NCBI GenBank assembly: GCA_046703545.1
Contig: JBJKSX010000003.1
Location: 1-64,000, forward strand
Direction: 5' to 3'
Length of the DNA stretch: 64,000 nt
Origin: JAJZOM01 sp046703545
GTDB lineage: Archaea; Thermoplasmatota; Thermoplasmata; Thermoplasmatales; Thermoplasmataceae
A model generated the notes under the pieces. That model made no database searches, was not told the origin of the DNA, and saw only the letters and a list, made by a program, of their open reading frames with translations. Position numbers and translations under genes: made by a program. Below are positions 51,594 through 59,349 of this stretch, in pieces (position 1 is the first letter of the stretch; the number at the start of each line of letters is the position of its first letter).

Positions 51594-52034
51594 TCAAGAA
51601 GAAGAAAACTTCTTCTCAAGGCAGGAAAACATTTCCTTTATGATCTTCTGTGCCTGGCCGCCAATTATTCTCTGCCCCATGGCGCCAAGTTTTCCCCCAA
51701 CCTTTGCCTCTGCTTTCCAGTCCATTTTTGTCTTTCCGCCATCTTCATCGAGGTCAATTGTCGCCTGAAGGTCAAGTGTTCCCCCCATGCCCATCCCATT
51801 TCCGGATAGCTTGGCGTGGGAATTGGGTTCACTTTCCACAACCTTGAATTTTATGTTGAAGTCTCCCTTAATGAAAGCAAGGCCTACCCTTACAACCACT
51901 GAGTATTCTTCAGGAGAAATCACATTGAGGGACTTGAATCCCGGTATGCACCCGGATATTTCATTCGGGTTCATTATCGTTTCAAAAACCATGCCTTTGT
52001 TCGCATTTACTTCAAATGTTCCGTCAAAATTCAT
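51594..52034 (-). CDS. CoxG-family SRPBCC protein
   Basis: 146 residues: starts MNFDGTFEVNANKGMVFETI, with a helix-grip fold (NPNEISGCIPGFKSL near 27-41; GGTLDLQATIDL; late amphipathic helix MGQRIIGGQAQKIIKEMF). The family was named after carbon monoxide dehydrogenase subunit G, which helps attach or mature that enzyme, but many relatives bind lipids or act elsewhere; no CO dehydrogenase genes are in this window. It begins a three-gene minus-strand unit. Confidence 0.83.
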   Translation of the reverse strand: MNFDGTFEVNANKGMVFETIMNPNEISGCIPGFKSLNVISPEEYSVVVRVGLAFIKGDFNIKFKVVESEPNSHAKLSGNGMGMGGTLDLQATIDLDEDGGKTKMDWKAEAKVGGKLGAMGQRIIGGQAQKIIKEMFSCLEKKFSSS

Positions 52035-52139
52035 ATTTTCTTCAACCCCTACTGTTGTTTTGAAATCGCGCTCTCTGTAAATAACTATTGCCTCACAAGT
52101 TCGTAACTCCTCAAATATAAGGAAAGAATTAAGCTGTAG

Positions 52140-53975
52140 ATGAACCCTAAGCCATCCTCTCTGGATTTCTACGCGTTTCTTGAAAACTACAGGGAAAAAA
52201 TAGTCGGTTGTTTCATCAAAAAAGTCTACCAGATCGCTGAAACAGATTTCCTCTTTCAGCTCTACGGCTCAGGTGTTGGAAAAAGTTACCTGGTGATTTC
52301 ACTGAAGAAAGGCCTGTTGTTTTATGATGCAGAGAGGCCGGACGCCGCCACCCCCCTATCTATGCTCCTCAGGAAGTCGCTTTCAGAGAGGAAGGTTGTA
52401 TCGGCAGAGCAGATCAATTTCGACAGGGTGGTAAAACTGACACTCCATACGGGCCAGGAAATCATACTGGAGATGTTCAGGGACGGAAATTTCATCATCA
52501 CCAACGATGGAAAAATAGAGTTTGCTTCAGACCAGAGGGAGTGGAGAAACAGGAAGATCCTGAAGGGAGAGCCTTACATCCCTCCCTCTGCCAACAATCC
52601 ACTTGACCTCTCTGATGAAGAGTTCCTGAATGTCCTTTCAAACAGTAAGGCATCGGTGGTCCAGACACTTGCCACCAGGCTGAATCTTGGCGGCGACATG
52701 GCAGAAGAGGTCCTTTTCAGGGCCGGGATCGACAAGCATATACCTGCCAGCAAGGCAGGAGGGCATCTTGATAAGATCAGGGAAGGCATAAGGAAGCTTC
52801 TCGAAGAAACAAAGGGCTCCGGGGCCCATTTCTACCAGGAGGAAAATCTTCTCACGCCCATACTCATGCAACATCTGGAAAAACCCGCTGACAAGTCCTA
52901 TGATGATTTCAATTCAGGACTGCTGGAATACGTTCAGGTTCATTTTCCGACAGATGAGGGAAAAGATCCCATAGCCCGAAGAATAGATTCCATGACGAAA
53001 AGCATCGAGGAGTTCCAGAAACAGAAGGACCTCTCTTTCCTGAGGGGAAACATCATTATGTCCGACCTGCAGCATTTCGAAAGCATCATCAGGAAACTCA
53101 AGAAGATGAAGGACTCACAGAATCTCAAGGAGCTGAAGGAGTTCGAAGGTTTCACATTGGCGGGATACAACTCTGCCACCAAAGAAATTGACATTGAGGC
53201 GCAGGACACAATACTGAAACTCGACCTGAATCTCACGGCGGGCCAGAACGCAAGCAACTACTACCAGAAATCCAAGGATTTCAAGTCCAAGATTGAAGGC
53301 GCATACAAGGCAATTGAGGACACCAAGGCAAAGAGGGTGACCAAGGAGAAAGTCACCAAGAAAAAGAGGAAGAAGGAATGGTTCGAAATATACCACTGGT
53401 TTATTTCATCTGAGGGATTTTTAGTCATTTCGGGGAAGGATGCCAAGAGCAATGAACGGATTGTGAAGCGCCACCTGAAGGACAAGGATCTGTATGTTCA
53501 TGCAGATGTTTACGGTGCTCCCAGCACAATAATCAAGACGGAAGGCAAGGAACCCACAGAAGCCACATTAAGGGAGGCTTGTGCATTTGCTGTATCCTTT
53601 TCCAGGGCATGGCCAGCGGGAATGACCACCGGGGCTGCATACTGGGTGTACCCGTCGCAGGTGAGCAAGACTCCAGAATCCGGGGAGTTCGTTTCAACAG
53701 GTTCCTGGATCGTCAGAGGAAAGAGGAATTACCTGTTTGACCTCCCCCTGAAACTGGCTGTGGGAATGGGGGAATACAATGGCGAAACCAAACCAATGGT
53801 TCTCCCTGTACTGGAGGGGGCAACGCCAGGCAAAGAATTCATAGTCATCAGGCCGGGGGATGAAAAGCGCAATGCCATTGCACAGAAAATCTCAAAGAAG
53901 CTTGGCGTGGACAGGGATGAGATAGATACGCTACTGCCTTCGGGGACAACAACAATAGAATCTGGCATTGAGTAA
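52140..53975 (+). CDS. rqcH: Rqc2/NEMF homologue (NFACT domain, ribosome quality control)
   Basis: The 611-residue protein has the NFACT-N domain (about 1-200) with the key D95-R96 pair (NFDRVVKL) needed for adding C-terminal tails in RqcH/NEMF. A helical and coiled-coil middle follows (about 280-420), then a Lys-rich linker and the NFACT-R domain from FEIYHWFISSEGFLVISG (about 418-435), ending GTTTIESGIE. It likely binds 50S with stalled peptidyl-tRNA and extends the nascent chain with Ala. It stands in its own unit upstream of the convergent PGI/PMI. Confidence 0.91.
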   Translation: MNPKPSSLDFYAFLENYREKIVGCFIKKVYQIAETDFLFQLYGSGVGKSYLVISLKKGLLFYDAERPDAATPLSMLLRKSLSERKVVSAEQINFDRVVKLTLHTGQEIILEMFRDGNFIITNDGKIEFASDQREWRNRKILKGEPYIPPSANNPLDLSDEEFLNVLSNSKASVVQTLATRLNLGGDMAEEVLFRAGIDKHIPASKAGGHLDKIREGIRKLLEETKGSGAHFYQEENLLTPILMQHLEKPADKSYDDFNSGLLEYVQVHFPTDEGKDPIARRIDSMTKSIEEFQKQKDLSFLRGNIIMSDLQHFESIIRKLKKMKDSQNLKELKEFEGFTLAGYNSATKEIDIEAQDTILKLDLNLTAGQNASNYYQKSKDFKSKIEGAYKAIEDTKAKRVTKEKVTKKKRKKEWFEIYHWFISSEGFLVISGKDAKSNERIVKRHLKDKDLYVHADVYGAPSTIIKTEGKEPTEATLREACAFAVSFSRAWPAGMTTGAAYWVYPSQVSKTPESGEFVSTGSWIVRGKRNYLFDLPLKLAVGMGEYNGETKPMVLPVLEGATPGKEFIVIRPGDEKRNAIAQKISKKLGVDRDEIDTLLPSGTTTIESGIE

Positions 53976-53983
53976 GCCGAAAA

Positions 53984-54907
53984 TCAGCTTTTTTCAAGCC
54001 TGCTCTTCAGTTCTGTTATGGCTGACACATCTTCAGGGTCAATTTTCCTTGCAAGTGCCAGGTGGTATGAGAGGTAATCCCCGTAATGAATCAGGTAGAA
54101 CAGCTTTTCAAGGAAGGTCTCTCCCCTCGCCTCTATTTCTGTGAATTCCGTCCCCGTAATTTCAGCTGTTATGGATTTCCTCCTTGAAATTATGGCTGAG
54201 GAATCGCCAAAAGTGAGAAACCTGAAATTCTCCTTTCTGTAAGTTCCCTTCAAGGGTACCGTTTCGTTGTGGTTCAACTCAGGAAAGTAGGTGGAGTATG
54301 AAAGAACCTTTGAGTTCTCATTGAACTGTGTCTTCCACCTGTAGGCGAGCCACCTGTACGGGTAGTGGCCATATATTACTGGTATTTGCTGCGCATCTGC
54401 AATCTCCATTGCAAGGGTCTTTTCCCCACTGTTGTCTCCATCCATTTCCTTCAGCAATCTGGAAATTCCCTGGTATGTGCTTTTTTCATTAGAAATGAAG
54501 GAGCTGAGAAAGGGCTTGAGAAGATATCCTATTGCGGATCGTGGCTGCATTCCTCCCGGTATTTTCACCACATCGGCATCCAGCTTGGACAGCTCTCCCC
54601 CCGATGTGATGAGTTTGACAGGGCAACCGCGCTTTATGGCCTCCTTGGAGACCTTGAGAACCTCTTCAGTGTTTCCAGAATAGCTAATGCCAATGAACAG
54701 AGACTCCTTGCCAGCATATTTTGGAAGCCTGTAATCCGAAATTACCTGAACCGGGGCATTGTCGTATATTTCGGAGAAGACTGAGCCGGCAATGCCGGAG
54801 CCGCCCATTCCAGCAATCACAATATTGCTGAAAGGCGGGATTTCCCCCAAGTCGGTCTCATAAAGCACCTGTTCACTGAGGTTTCTTAGTTGTTCAAGAA
54901 AGTTCAT
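53984..54907 (-). CDS. Bifunctional phosphoglucose/phosphomannose isomerase
   Basis: The 307-residue SIS-domain enzyme interconverts glucose-6-, fructose-6- and mannose-6-phosphate, as in crenarchaea and Thermoplasma. It has VIAGMGGSGIAGS (29-41), FIGISYSGNTEEVL (71-84) and the PRSAIGYLLKP (about 121-131) typical of the PGI/PMI subgroup, with a helical C-terminus. It completes the sugar-phosphate steps near FBP aldolase/phosphatase. A one-helix small ORF lies 56 bases upstream on the same strand. Confidence 0.92.
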   Translation of the reverse strand: MNFLEQLRNLSEQVLYETDLGEIPPFSNIVIAGMGGSGIAGSVFSEIYDNAPVQVISDYRLPKYAGKESLFIGISYSGNTEEVLKVSKEAIKRGCPVKLITSGGELSKLDADVVKIPGGMQPRSAIGYLLKPFLSSFISNEKSTYQGISRLLKEMDGDNSGEKTLAMEIADAQQIPVIYGHYPYRWLAYRWKTQFNENSKVLSYSTYFPELNHNETVPLKGTYRKENFRFLTFGDSSAIISRRKSITAEITGTEFTEIEARGETFLEKLFYLIHYGDYLSYHLALARKIDPEDVSAITELKSRLEKS

Positions 54908-54963
54908 TGGCTATCTCCAGTATCCTGTCCAGTCATAAGTGAGCCTGAAACAACAGACCGACA

Positions 54964-55056
54964 TCAGAATGGTCTGATGATAACTGAAATTCCAAAAGCC
55001 GCAAGTACGACTGTTACAACAACGATCAGAAGTGTCACTCTAGTGTCTGTGTTCAT
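54964..55056 (-). CDS. 30-residue single-helix membrane peptide
   Basis: A short frame from ATG (55056) to TGA. It begins MNTDTRVTLL and then a clean hydrophobic helix (about 9-27) with one Arg near the end. A TATA-like ccattaaatacc (about 55074-55085, read on the minus strand) is at leaderless distance. No known family; it is far shorter than Sec61-beta or SecE. It could be a small membrane regulator. Its length makes it uncertain. Confidence 0.45.
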   Translation of the reverse strand: MNTDTRVTLLIVVVTVVLAAFGISVIIRPF

Positions 55057-55136
55057 TGGAATGAAATTTTCCTGTGGTATTTAATGGTTCTTTGTTGAAC
55101 GCACATGAAAGTGGGAATGCCGATCACTTACTATCC

Positions 55137-55910
55137 TTACTTAACCAGATGCCCCAACAGCATACCGAAGTATATCTCAATGTAATGGTAGTCAAGCACC
55201 GATCTCATGCCGGTCTCATCCATGATCCCCTTCAGTATCAGCATATTCCAGTAGCTGTCTGGCTTTGCAGAATCTATGAAATCCTCGCTGAGATCCAGCA
55301 GCGGCTCGAAGTTGGAATCCCTCACGCATTTCTCTATGAGTTCCTCGTATGCCGCACTCTTGTCAGAGTAACCGTATGGGCCGGAGGCATGGTGGGTGTG
55401 TGCCTGGTCTGCGCTTATTATGATGGAGATTCTCGTTGGCAATTTTTGTACCACATTGGCCAGAGTTTTCCCGAAATCCTGAAGCAATTCTAGATCGAAA
55501 ATCCTTGGCTGTCCTATGGAGACGATATTCTTCTGGCTGAAGAACTGAAGTGGTATCACTGTTCCAAAATCCATGGTAAATCTGGATAGGGGACCTGATG
55601 AAGTCACAAAGGAAACCTCCTGGACAGCTTCTGAACTCTCCAGTATTGCTTTGGCAAGTTTCCTGTCAGTTTTGTATTCACCCTCCAGCCTCTTTGTTTT
55701 TAGCTGGAAATCTGCGGCCAGATTTTCCGTGTTTATCACGCCGATTGACCTGCTGAGCCTAAGCCCGTGCGGGCTAAGTATCAGGAGCGTTTCAGATCTG
55801 TCATCTGCAGTCACTTCCCTTATCTTTTCAGAAAGTTCAATGCTCTTCTGGTTTGGATGGTCAATAATCTCATCTCCATGGGGAATGATATAGACATTTT
55901 CAAGCGTCAT
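55137..55910 (-). CDS. Memo/class III extradiol dioxygenase (LigB-like) family protein
   Basis: About 257 residues from ATG at 55910 (a longer frame to 56063 has no good start and runs into the tuf promoter). It has NVYIIPHGDEIIDHP at the N-terminus, LILSPHG, and ADQAHTHHASGPYGYS, the metal-site motifs of LigB and Memo. These proteins bind a metal and some cleave catechols; Memo itself is not an established dioxygenase. Function uncertain. Confidence 0.83.
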   Translation of the reverse strand: MTLENVYIIPHGDEIIDHPNQKSIELSEKIREVTADDRSETLLILSPHGLRLSRSIGVINTENLAADFQLKTKRLEGEYKTDRKLAKAILESSEAVQEVSFVTSSGPLSRFTMDFGTVIPLQFFSQKNIVSIGQPRIFDLELLQDFGKTLANVVQKLPTRISIIISADQAHTHHASGPYGYSDKSAAYEELIEKCVRDSNFEPLLDLSEDFIDSAKPDSYWNMLILKGIMDETGMRSVLDYHYIEIYFGMLLGHLVK

Positions 55911-56043
55911 GACATCCCGAATAAGCAACTTGAACGATTTATTCTTATGCATTCTCGGGCTACATAAACCTGACGCAATGCAATAGAGTGCCTGACTCAG
56001 TAATTCTAACCATTTTGCGTTACTTTGGATTTCTTGAAAAAGT

Positions 56044-56142
56044 CTATATATGCACCAAAGCATTCCGGTAGAGTCTTAAGGGCATTAAGTCAACTTAAAG
56101 CCCTTATATGCAAAAAGAATATCTAGGTCAAAGATTAGGTGA
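56044..56142 (+). promoter_or_regulatory. aEF1A promoter region: two TATA boxes and a 28-base palindrome
   Basis: TATA-like boxes at 56044-56051 (ctatatat) and 56103-56110 (cttatatg). Between them, 56078-56105 is a palindrome: aagggc/gccctt arms (6 bp), one A:A mismatch, then ttaag/cttaa arms around tcaa. Its right arm runs into the second TATA box. AGGTGA at 56137-56142 is the ribosome site for the ATG at 56149. A factor bound at the palindrome could block the near promoter; a transcript from the far promoter would start with a hairpin. Confidence 0.5.
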
Positions 56143-56148
56143 AAATAA

Positions 56149-57423
56149 ATGGCACAGCAGAAACCACACGTAAATTTGGTAACAATCGGACACGTAGATC
56201 ATGGAAAGTCCACCCTTGTGGGGAGACTTCTCTTTGAGCACGGTGAGATTCCTGCACATATTATCGAGGAATTCAAAAAGCAGTCAGAAGAGAAGGGAAA
56301 GGCAACCTTTGAGTTCGCATGGGTTATGGATAAGTACAAGGAAGAGAGAGAAAGAGGAGTCACAATCGACCTTTCACACAGGAAGTTCGAGACCGACAAA
56401 TACTATTACACAATCATTGACGCCCCTGGACACAGGGACTTTGTCAAGAATATGATCACTGGAACCAGCCAGGCAGATGTCGCTATTCTTGTTGTATCAG
56501 CAAGAGAGGGAGACGGAGTCATGGCCCAGACAAGGGAACACGCTTTTCTCACAAGAACACTTGGTGTCCAGCAGCTCATCATCAAAATCAACAAGATGGA
56601 CGCAGTCCAGCCTCCTTACAACGAGAAGAGGTTCAACGAAGTGAAGGAACAGGTTAACAAGCTCCTTGCCTCCATTGGATACAAGAATGTTCCAATCATA
56701 CCAATCAGCGGTTACAAGGGAGATAACATTCTGAAACTTTCAGACAACATGCCCTGGTACAAGGGAAACACCCTCATCCAGGCACTGGACAACGTTACAC
56801 TTCCTGAGAAGCCTGTTGACAAGCCACTGAGGCTCCCGATTCAGGATGTTTATTCCATCACGGGTATTGGAACAGTTCCGGTCGGAAGAATTGAGACTGG
56901 AATCATGAAGATCAACGACAAGGTCATATTCCTGCCGGCAAACAAGCAGGGTGAAGTCAAGTCAATCGAAATGCACCATGAGAACATGCCTTCTGCCCAG
57001 CCAGGAGACAACGTTGGGTTCAACGTGAGGGGAATAGCAAAGAACGATATCAAGAGGGGAGACGTATGCGGTCCAGTTTCAAACCCGCCCACAGTAGTCA
57101 AGGAATTCACTGCACAGGTAGTTGTCCTTAACCACCCGAGCGTTATCGCAAACGGCTACAAGCCAGTCTTCCACGTTCACACAACACAGATTGCCTGCAG
57201 GTTTGAAGAAATAATCAAGACACTCAACCCCAAGGATGGAACGACACTGAAAGATCACCCTGACTTCATAAAGACTGGGGATATCGCCATAGTCAAGGTA
57301 ATTCCTGACCGCCCATTCGTGATCGAAAAGGTCTCAGAAATACCTCAGCTTGGCAGGTTTGCCATCAGAGATATGGGACAGACCGTCGCTGCAGGTCAGT
57401 GCATCGACGTCGTTACAAAGTAA
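56149..57423 (+). CDS. tuf: Elongation factor 1-alpha (aEF1A)
   Basis: The 424-residue GTPase delivers aminoacyl-tRNA to the ribosome. The G1 motif GHVDHGKST is at 14-22, the switch region ERGVTIDLSH, DAPGHRD (G3), NKMD (G4), then the beta-barrel domains 2 and 3 with the C-terminal GRFAIRDMGQTVAAGQCID. It has a strong ribosome site. The uS10 gene follows 11 bases after its stop. The intact TDLSH-like context after the effector loop suggests normal function. Confidence 0.98.
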   Translation: MAQQKPHVNLVTIGHVDHGKSTLVGRLLFEHGEIPAHIIEEFKKQSEEKGKATFEFAWVMDKYKEERERGVTIDLSHRKFETDKYYYTIIDAPGHRDFVKNMITGTSQADVAILVVSAREGDGVMAQTREHAFLTRTLGVQQLIIKINKMDAVQPPYNEKRFNEVKEQVNKLLASIGYKNVPIIPISGYKGDNILKLSDNMPWYKGNTLIQALDNVTLPEKPVDKPLRLPIQDVYSITGIGTVPVGRIETGIMKINDKVIFLPANKQGEVKSIEMHHENMPSAQPGDNVGFNVRGIAKNDIKRGDVCGPVSNPPTVVKEFTAQVVVLNHPSVIANGYKPVFHVHTTQIACRFEEIIKTLNPKDGTTLKDHPDFIKTGDIAIVKVIPDRPFVIEKVSEIPQLGRFAIRDMGQTVAAGQCIDVVTK

Positions 57424-57434
57424 GGTGACTGTGG

Positions 57435-57749
57435 TTGGCGTCTTATAAGGCTAGGATTTCCCTTAGTGGAACTGAGCATAAAATCGTAGATGTAGTCTGC
57501 AACGAAATCAAGGGAATAGCCACCAGGACCGGCGTAGAAGTACACGGCCCTGTTCCTCTTCCAACAAAGAGGCTTGTCGTCCCCGTAAGAAAGAGCCCCG
57601 ATGGTGAGGGAACCTCAACATGGGACCGCTGGGAGATGAGGATACACAAAAGGCTTCTTGACGTTGATGCCGACGAGAGGACACTCAGGCAGTTGATGAG
57701 AATACCAATTCCTGATGGCGTCCAGATAGAAATCCAGATAAAATCCTAA
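57435..57749 (+). CDS. rps10: Ribosomal protein S10 (uS10)
   Basis: The 104-residue small-subunit protein begins MASYKARISLSGTEHK and has VHGPVPLPTKRLVVPVRKSPDGEGTSTW and the C-terminal DGVQIEIQIKS. Start TTG at 57435, preceded by AGGTGACTG (57423-57431), a good ribosome site. The pairing of aEF1A with uS10 is common in archaea. Poly-T tracts at 57785-57798 lie downstream. Confidence 0.97.
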   Translation: MASYKARISLSGTEHKIVDVVCNEIKGIATRTGVEVHGPVPLPTKRLVVPVRKSPDGEGTSTWDRWEMRIHKRLLDVDADERTLRQLMRIPIPDGVQIEIQIKS

Positions 57750-58061
57750 AATTAATTTCCAGATTCTTGAGATTCACCTAATCTCTTTTTCTTTTTTTGG
57801 CTTAATTTTCTTGAATCGAATGTAATTTCTTTCAAAAAGATTTGAAATTTCCTACAAAATCTATTCATTCCCAGATCGGTTTTTCTCATCTGGAATCTGT
57901 TATGGCTTGAGTACTAACCTCGCCCGGAACAGGTTCCAAACTGTGAATTACGGCTCTTAATTTTTTTTGTTTATCAGGTAATCACAAATATTAAGAACTC
58001 CCACTTTATATTATTTCTTGTACTATAATTTAAGATAATAAACCAAAGTGGGGTATGCCCT
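57750..58061. other. 312-base intergenic stretch with T tracts and inverted repeats
   Basis: T-rich runs at 57785-57798 are likely to end the tuf-rps10 transcript. Then cagat/atctg arms (about 57869-57892) flank a T run. Near the next gene, cccacttt (58000-58007) and aaagtggg (58045-58052) are perfect inverted arms 37 bases apart, the left arm partly within the TATA-like tttatatt (58005-58012). No gene was found. Confidence 0.4.
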
Positions 58062-58628
58062 TTGACTATTAGAAGCAAAAAAAGCTTGGTAGTTGGGATA
58101 ATCGTCACCATTGTGCTGTTGCTCGAATCGAGCTCGCTATTCATCCCTATGGCCCATACCCGCATGGCAGTTTTGTCCGAAAGTGATGCAGAGAGGATCT
58201 CCGGCAACTTTTACACACAGGTGATCGTTAACCCTGTTTCAGCTTCAAATTCCTCCGGATATGGTGCAGACATAATTGAATATGCAAGCTACTCAAATTC
58301 TGGGCAAAATTCAGGCGTGTTCATTGAGACGGTCTATATGTTCAATTCAACATCCCAGGCATCAATTGTTTATCGTTATTTTGCCCAGGAACTGACCACA
58401 GGCTACATGAATCTCGTGGGAAATTCAGATTATCGCGGGTTCTCCTATTCATTTATGATCCACTCAATCTCTTCAGTGGTTCCCAGGAATTCCTACAATT
58501 GGGGCGTTTGTGGCATGAGTGGCCAATATGTTTTTGACATTAACGGCTACTCCCACTTGAGGCCAACAGAAAACATTGGGTCAATAGCCAGGGACCAGAT
58601 CAATGCCATGGAAGTTCCAGGATGCTGA
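58062..58628 (+). CDS. Small exported protein, unknown function
   Basis: 188 residues with a basic N-terminus and one hydrophobic helix (about 8-28, VVGIIVTIVLLLE), then an extracellular, Ser/Asn/Tyr-rich domain ending GQINAMEVPGC-like (…INAMEVPGC). Two cysteines, one near residue 149 (WGVCGMSG) and the last residue, could form a disulfide. Start TTG at 58062. The inverted repeat at 58000-58052 lies just before it. No family recognised. Confidence 0.65.
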   Translation: MTIRSKKSLVVGIIVTIVLLLESSSLFIPMAHTRMAVLSESDAERISGNFYTQVIVNPVSASNSSGYGADIIEYASYSNSGQNSGVFIETVYMFNSTSQASIVYRYFAQELTTGYMNLVGNSDYRGFSYSFMIHSISSVVPRNSYNWGVCGMSGQYVFDINGYSHLRPTENIGSIARDQINAMEVPGC

Positions 58629-58753
58629 TTCCTTTTGCACCGCGTTCAATCCTCGTAGCAGCATTCTGGGGCGCTTTTGCATTGAATTTGACCCAATTAG
58701 AAATCCTTTTATCTGGAAATGCTTTTTAAAATAAAGGTTGGGGTCGAGAGCAG

Positions 58754-59293
58754 TTGAATCGAAAAATAGTTGCCCTGTTTCTGTGCATAGTGCTGGTTTC
58801 CGTCTCTTTTGCTTTCTTTATTGAATATGGGAATCACTCGCGCCTCCACTCAGACAGCCAAGCAAATCCGCCACCCACCGTTGATCTGGTGAGGCTTAAC
58901 GCAGGCAAGGTTGCCTCCGCTGCCATGTCAACAGCCAACTTTCTCAATTTGAGCTTCAACTATTCCAAAACAGTGGGCAACATCATGGACAGATATTACC
59001 AATTGGAAAACTCGTCTTCATTTGATGGTTTCATGGAGAACTATTCAGATTCGGTTGTTGTGAGCTGTGAGTATTCCATCAACACGTCAAGCCTCAGCCC
59101 ATTGGACCCACTTGGCCTCAACTCCGATTTGGTGTACATCGAATTCCTGGACATCTACACCTATTACCACAACAGCACCGGGCAGCCAACCCAGGTTGGG
59201 TCAATCATTTACTCCATAAATGCTGGAACAGGAATCATAGCTGGGCCCACCTTGTCAGTTCAGTATCTGGAGTATGCACAGACTTATCCCTAA
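58754..59293 (+). CDS. Small exported protein, unknown function
   Basis: 179 residues with one N-terminal helix (about 5-21, VALFLCIVLVSVSFAFFI) and an outside domain with several Asn-Ser/Thr sites (YSKT, ENYSDS, HNSTG). Start TTG at 58754 with TATA-like tttttaaaataaa (58721-58733) at leaderless distance. It resembles the gene at 58062 in plan but I see no clear sequence similarity. Function unknown. Confidence 0.65.
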   Translation: MNRKIVALFLCIVLVSVSFAFFIEYGNHSRLHSDSQANPPPTVDLVRLNAGKVASAAMSTANFLNLSFNYSKTVGNIMDRYYQLENSSSFDGFMENYSDSVVVSCEYSINTSSLSPLDPLGLNSDLVYIEFLDIYTYYHNSTGQPTQVGSIIYSINAGTGIIAGPTLSVQYLEYAQTYP

Positions 59294-59299
59294 ACATCG

Positions 59300-59308
59300 T
59301 TATATAAT
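59300..59308 (+). promoter_or_regulatory. TATA box of aEF2
   Basis: ttatataat (59300-59308), giving a leader of about 20 bases to the ATG at 59350. Confidence 0.5.
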
Positions 59309-59349
59309 GCTTTCCAATTACCATTTGAAAGATTAACGGTTGATGTAAC

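Noticed and set aside
55911..56063. Longer N-terminus of the LigB/Memo-like protein
   Set aside because: The extension reaches the tuf promoter region, has no family similarity and precedes a good ATG with its own TATA-like element.
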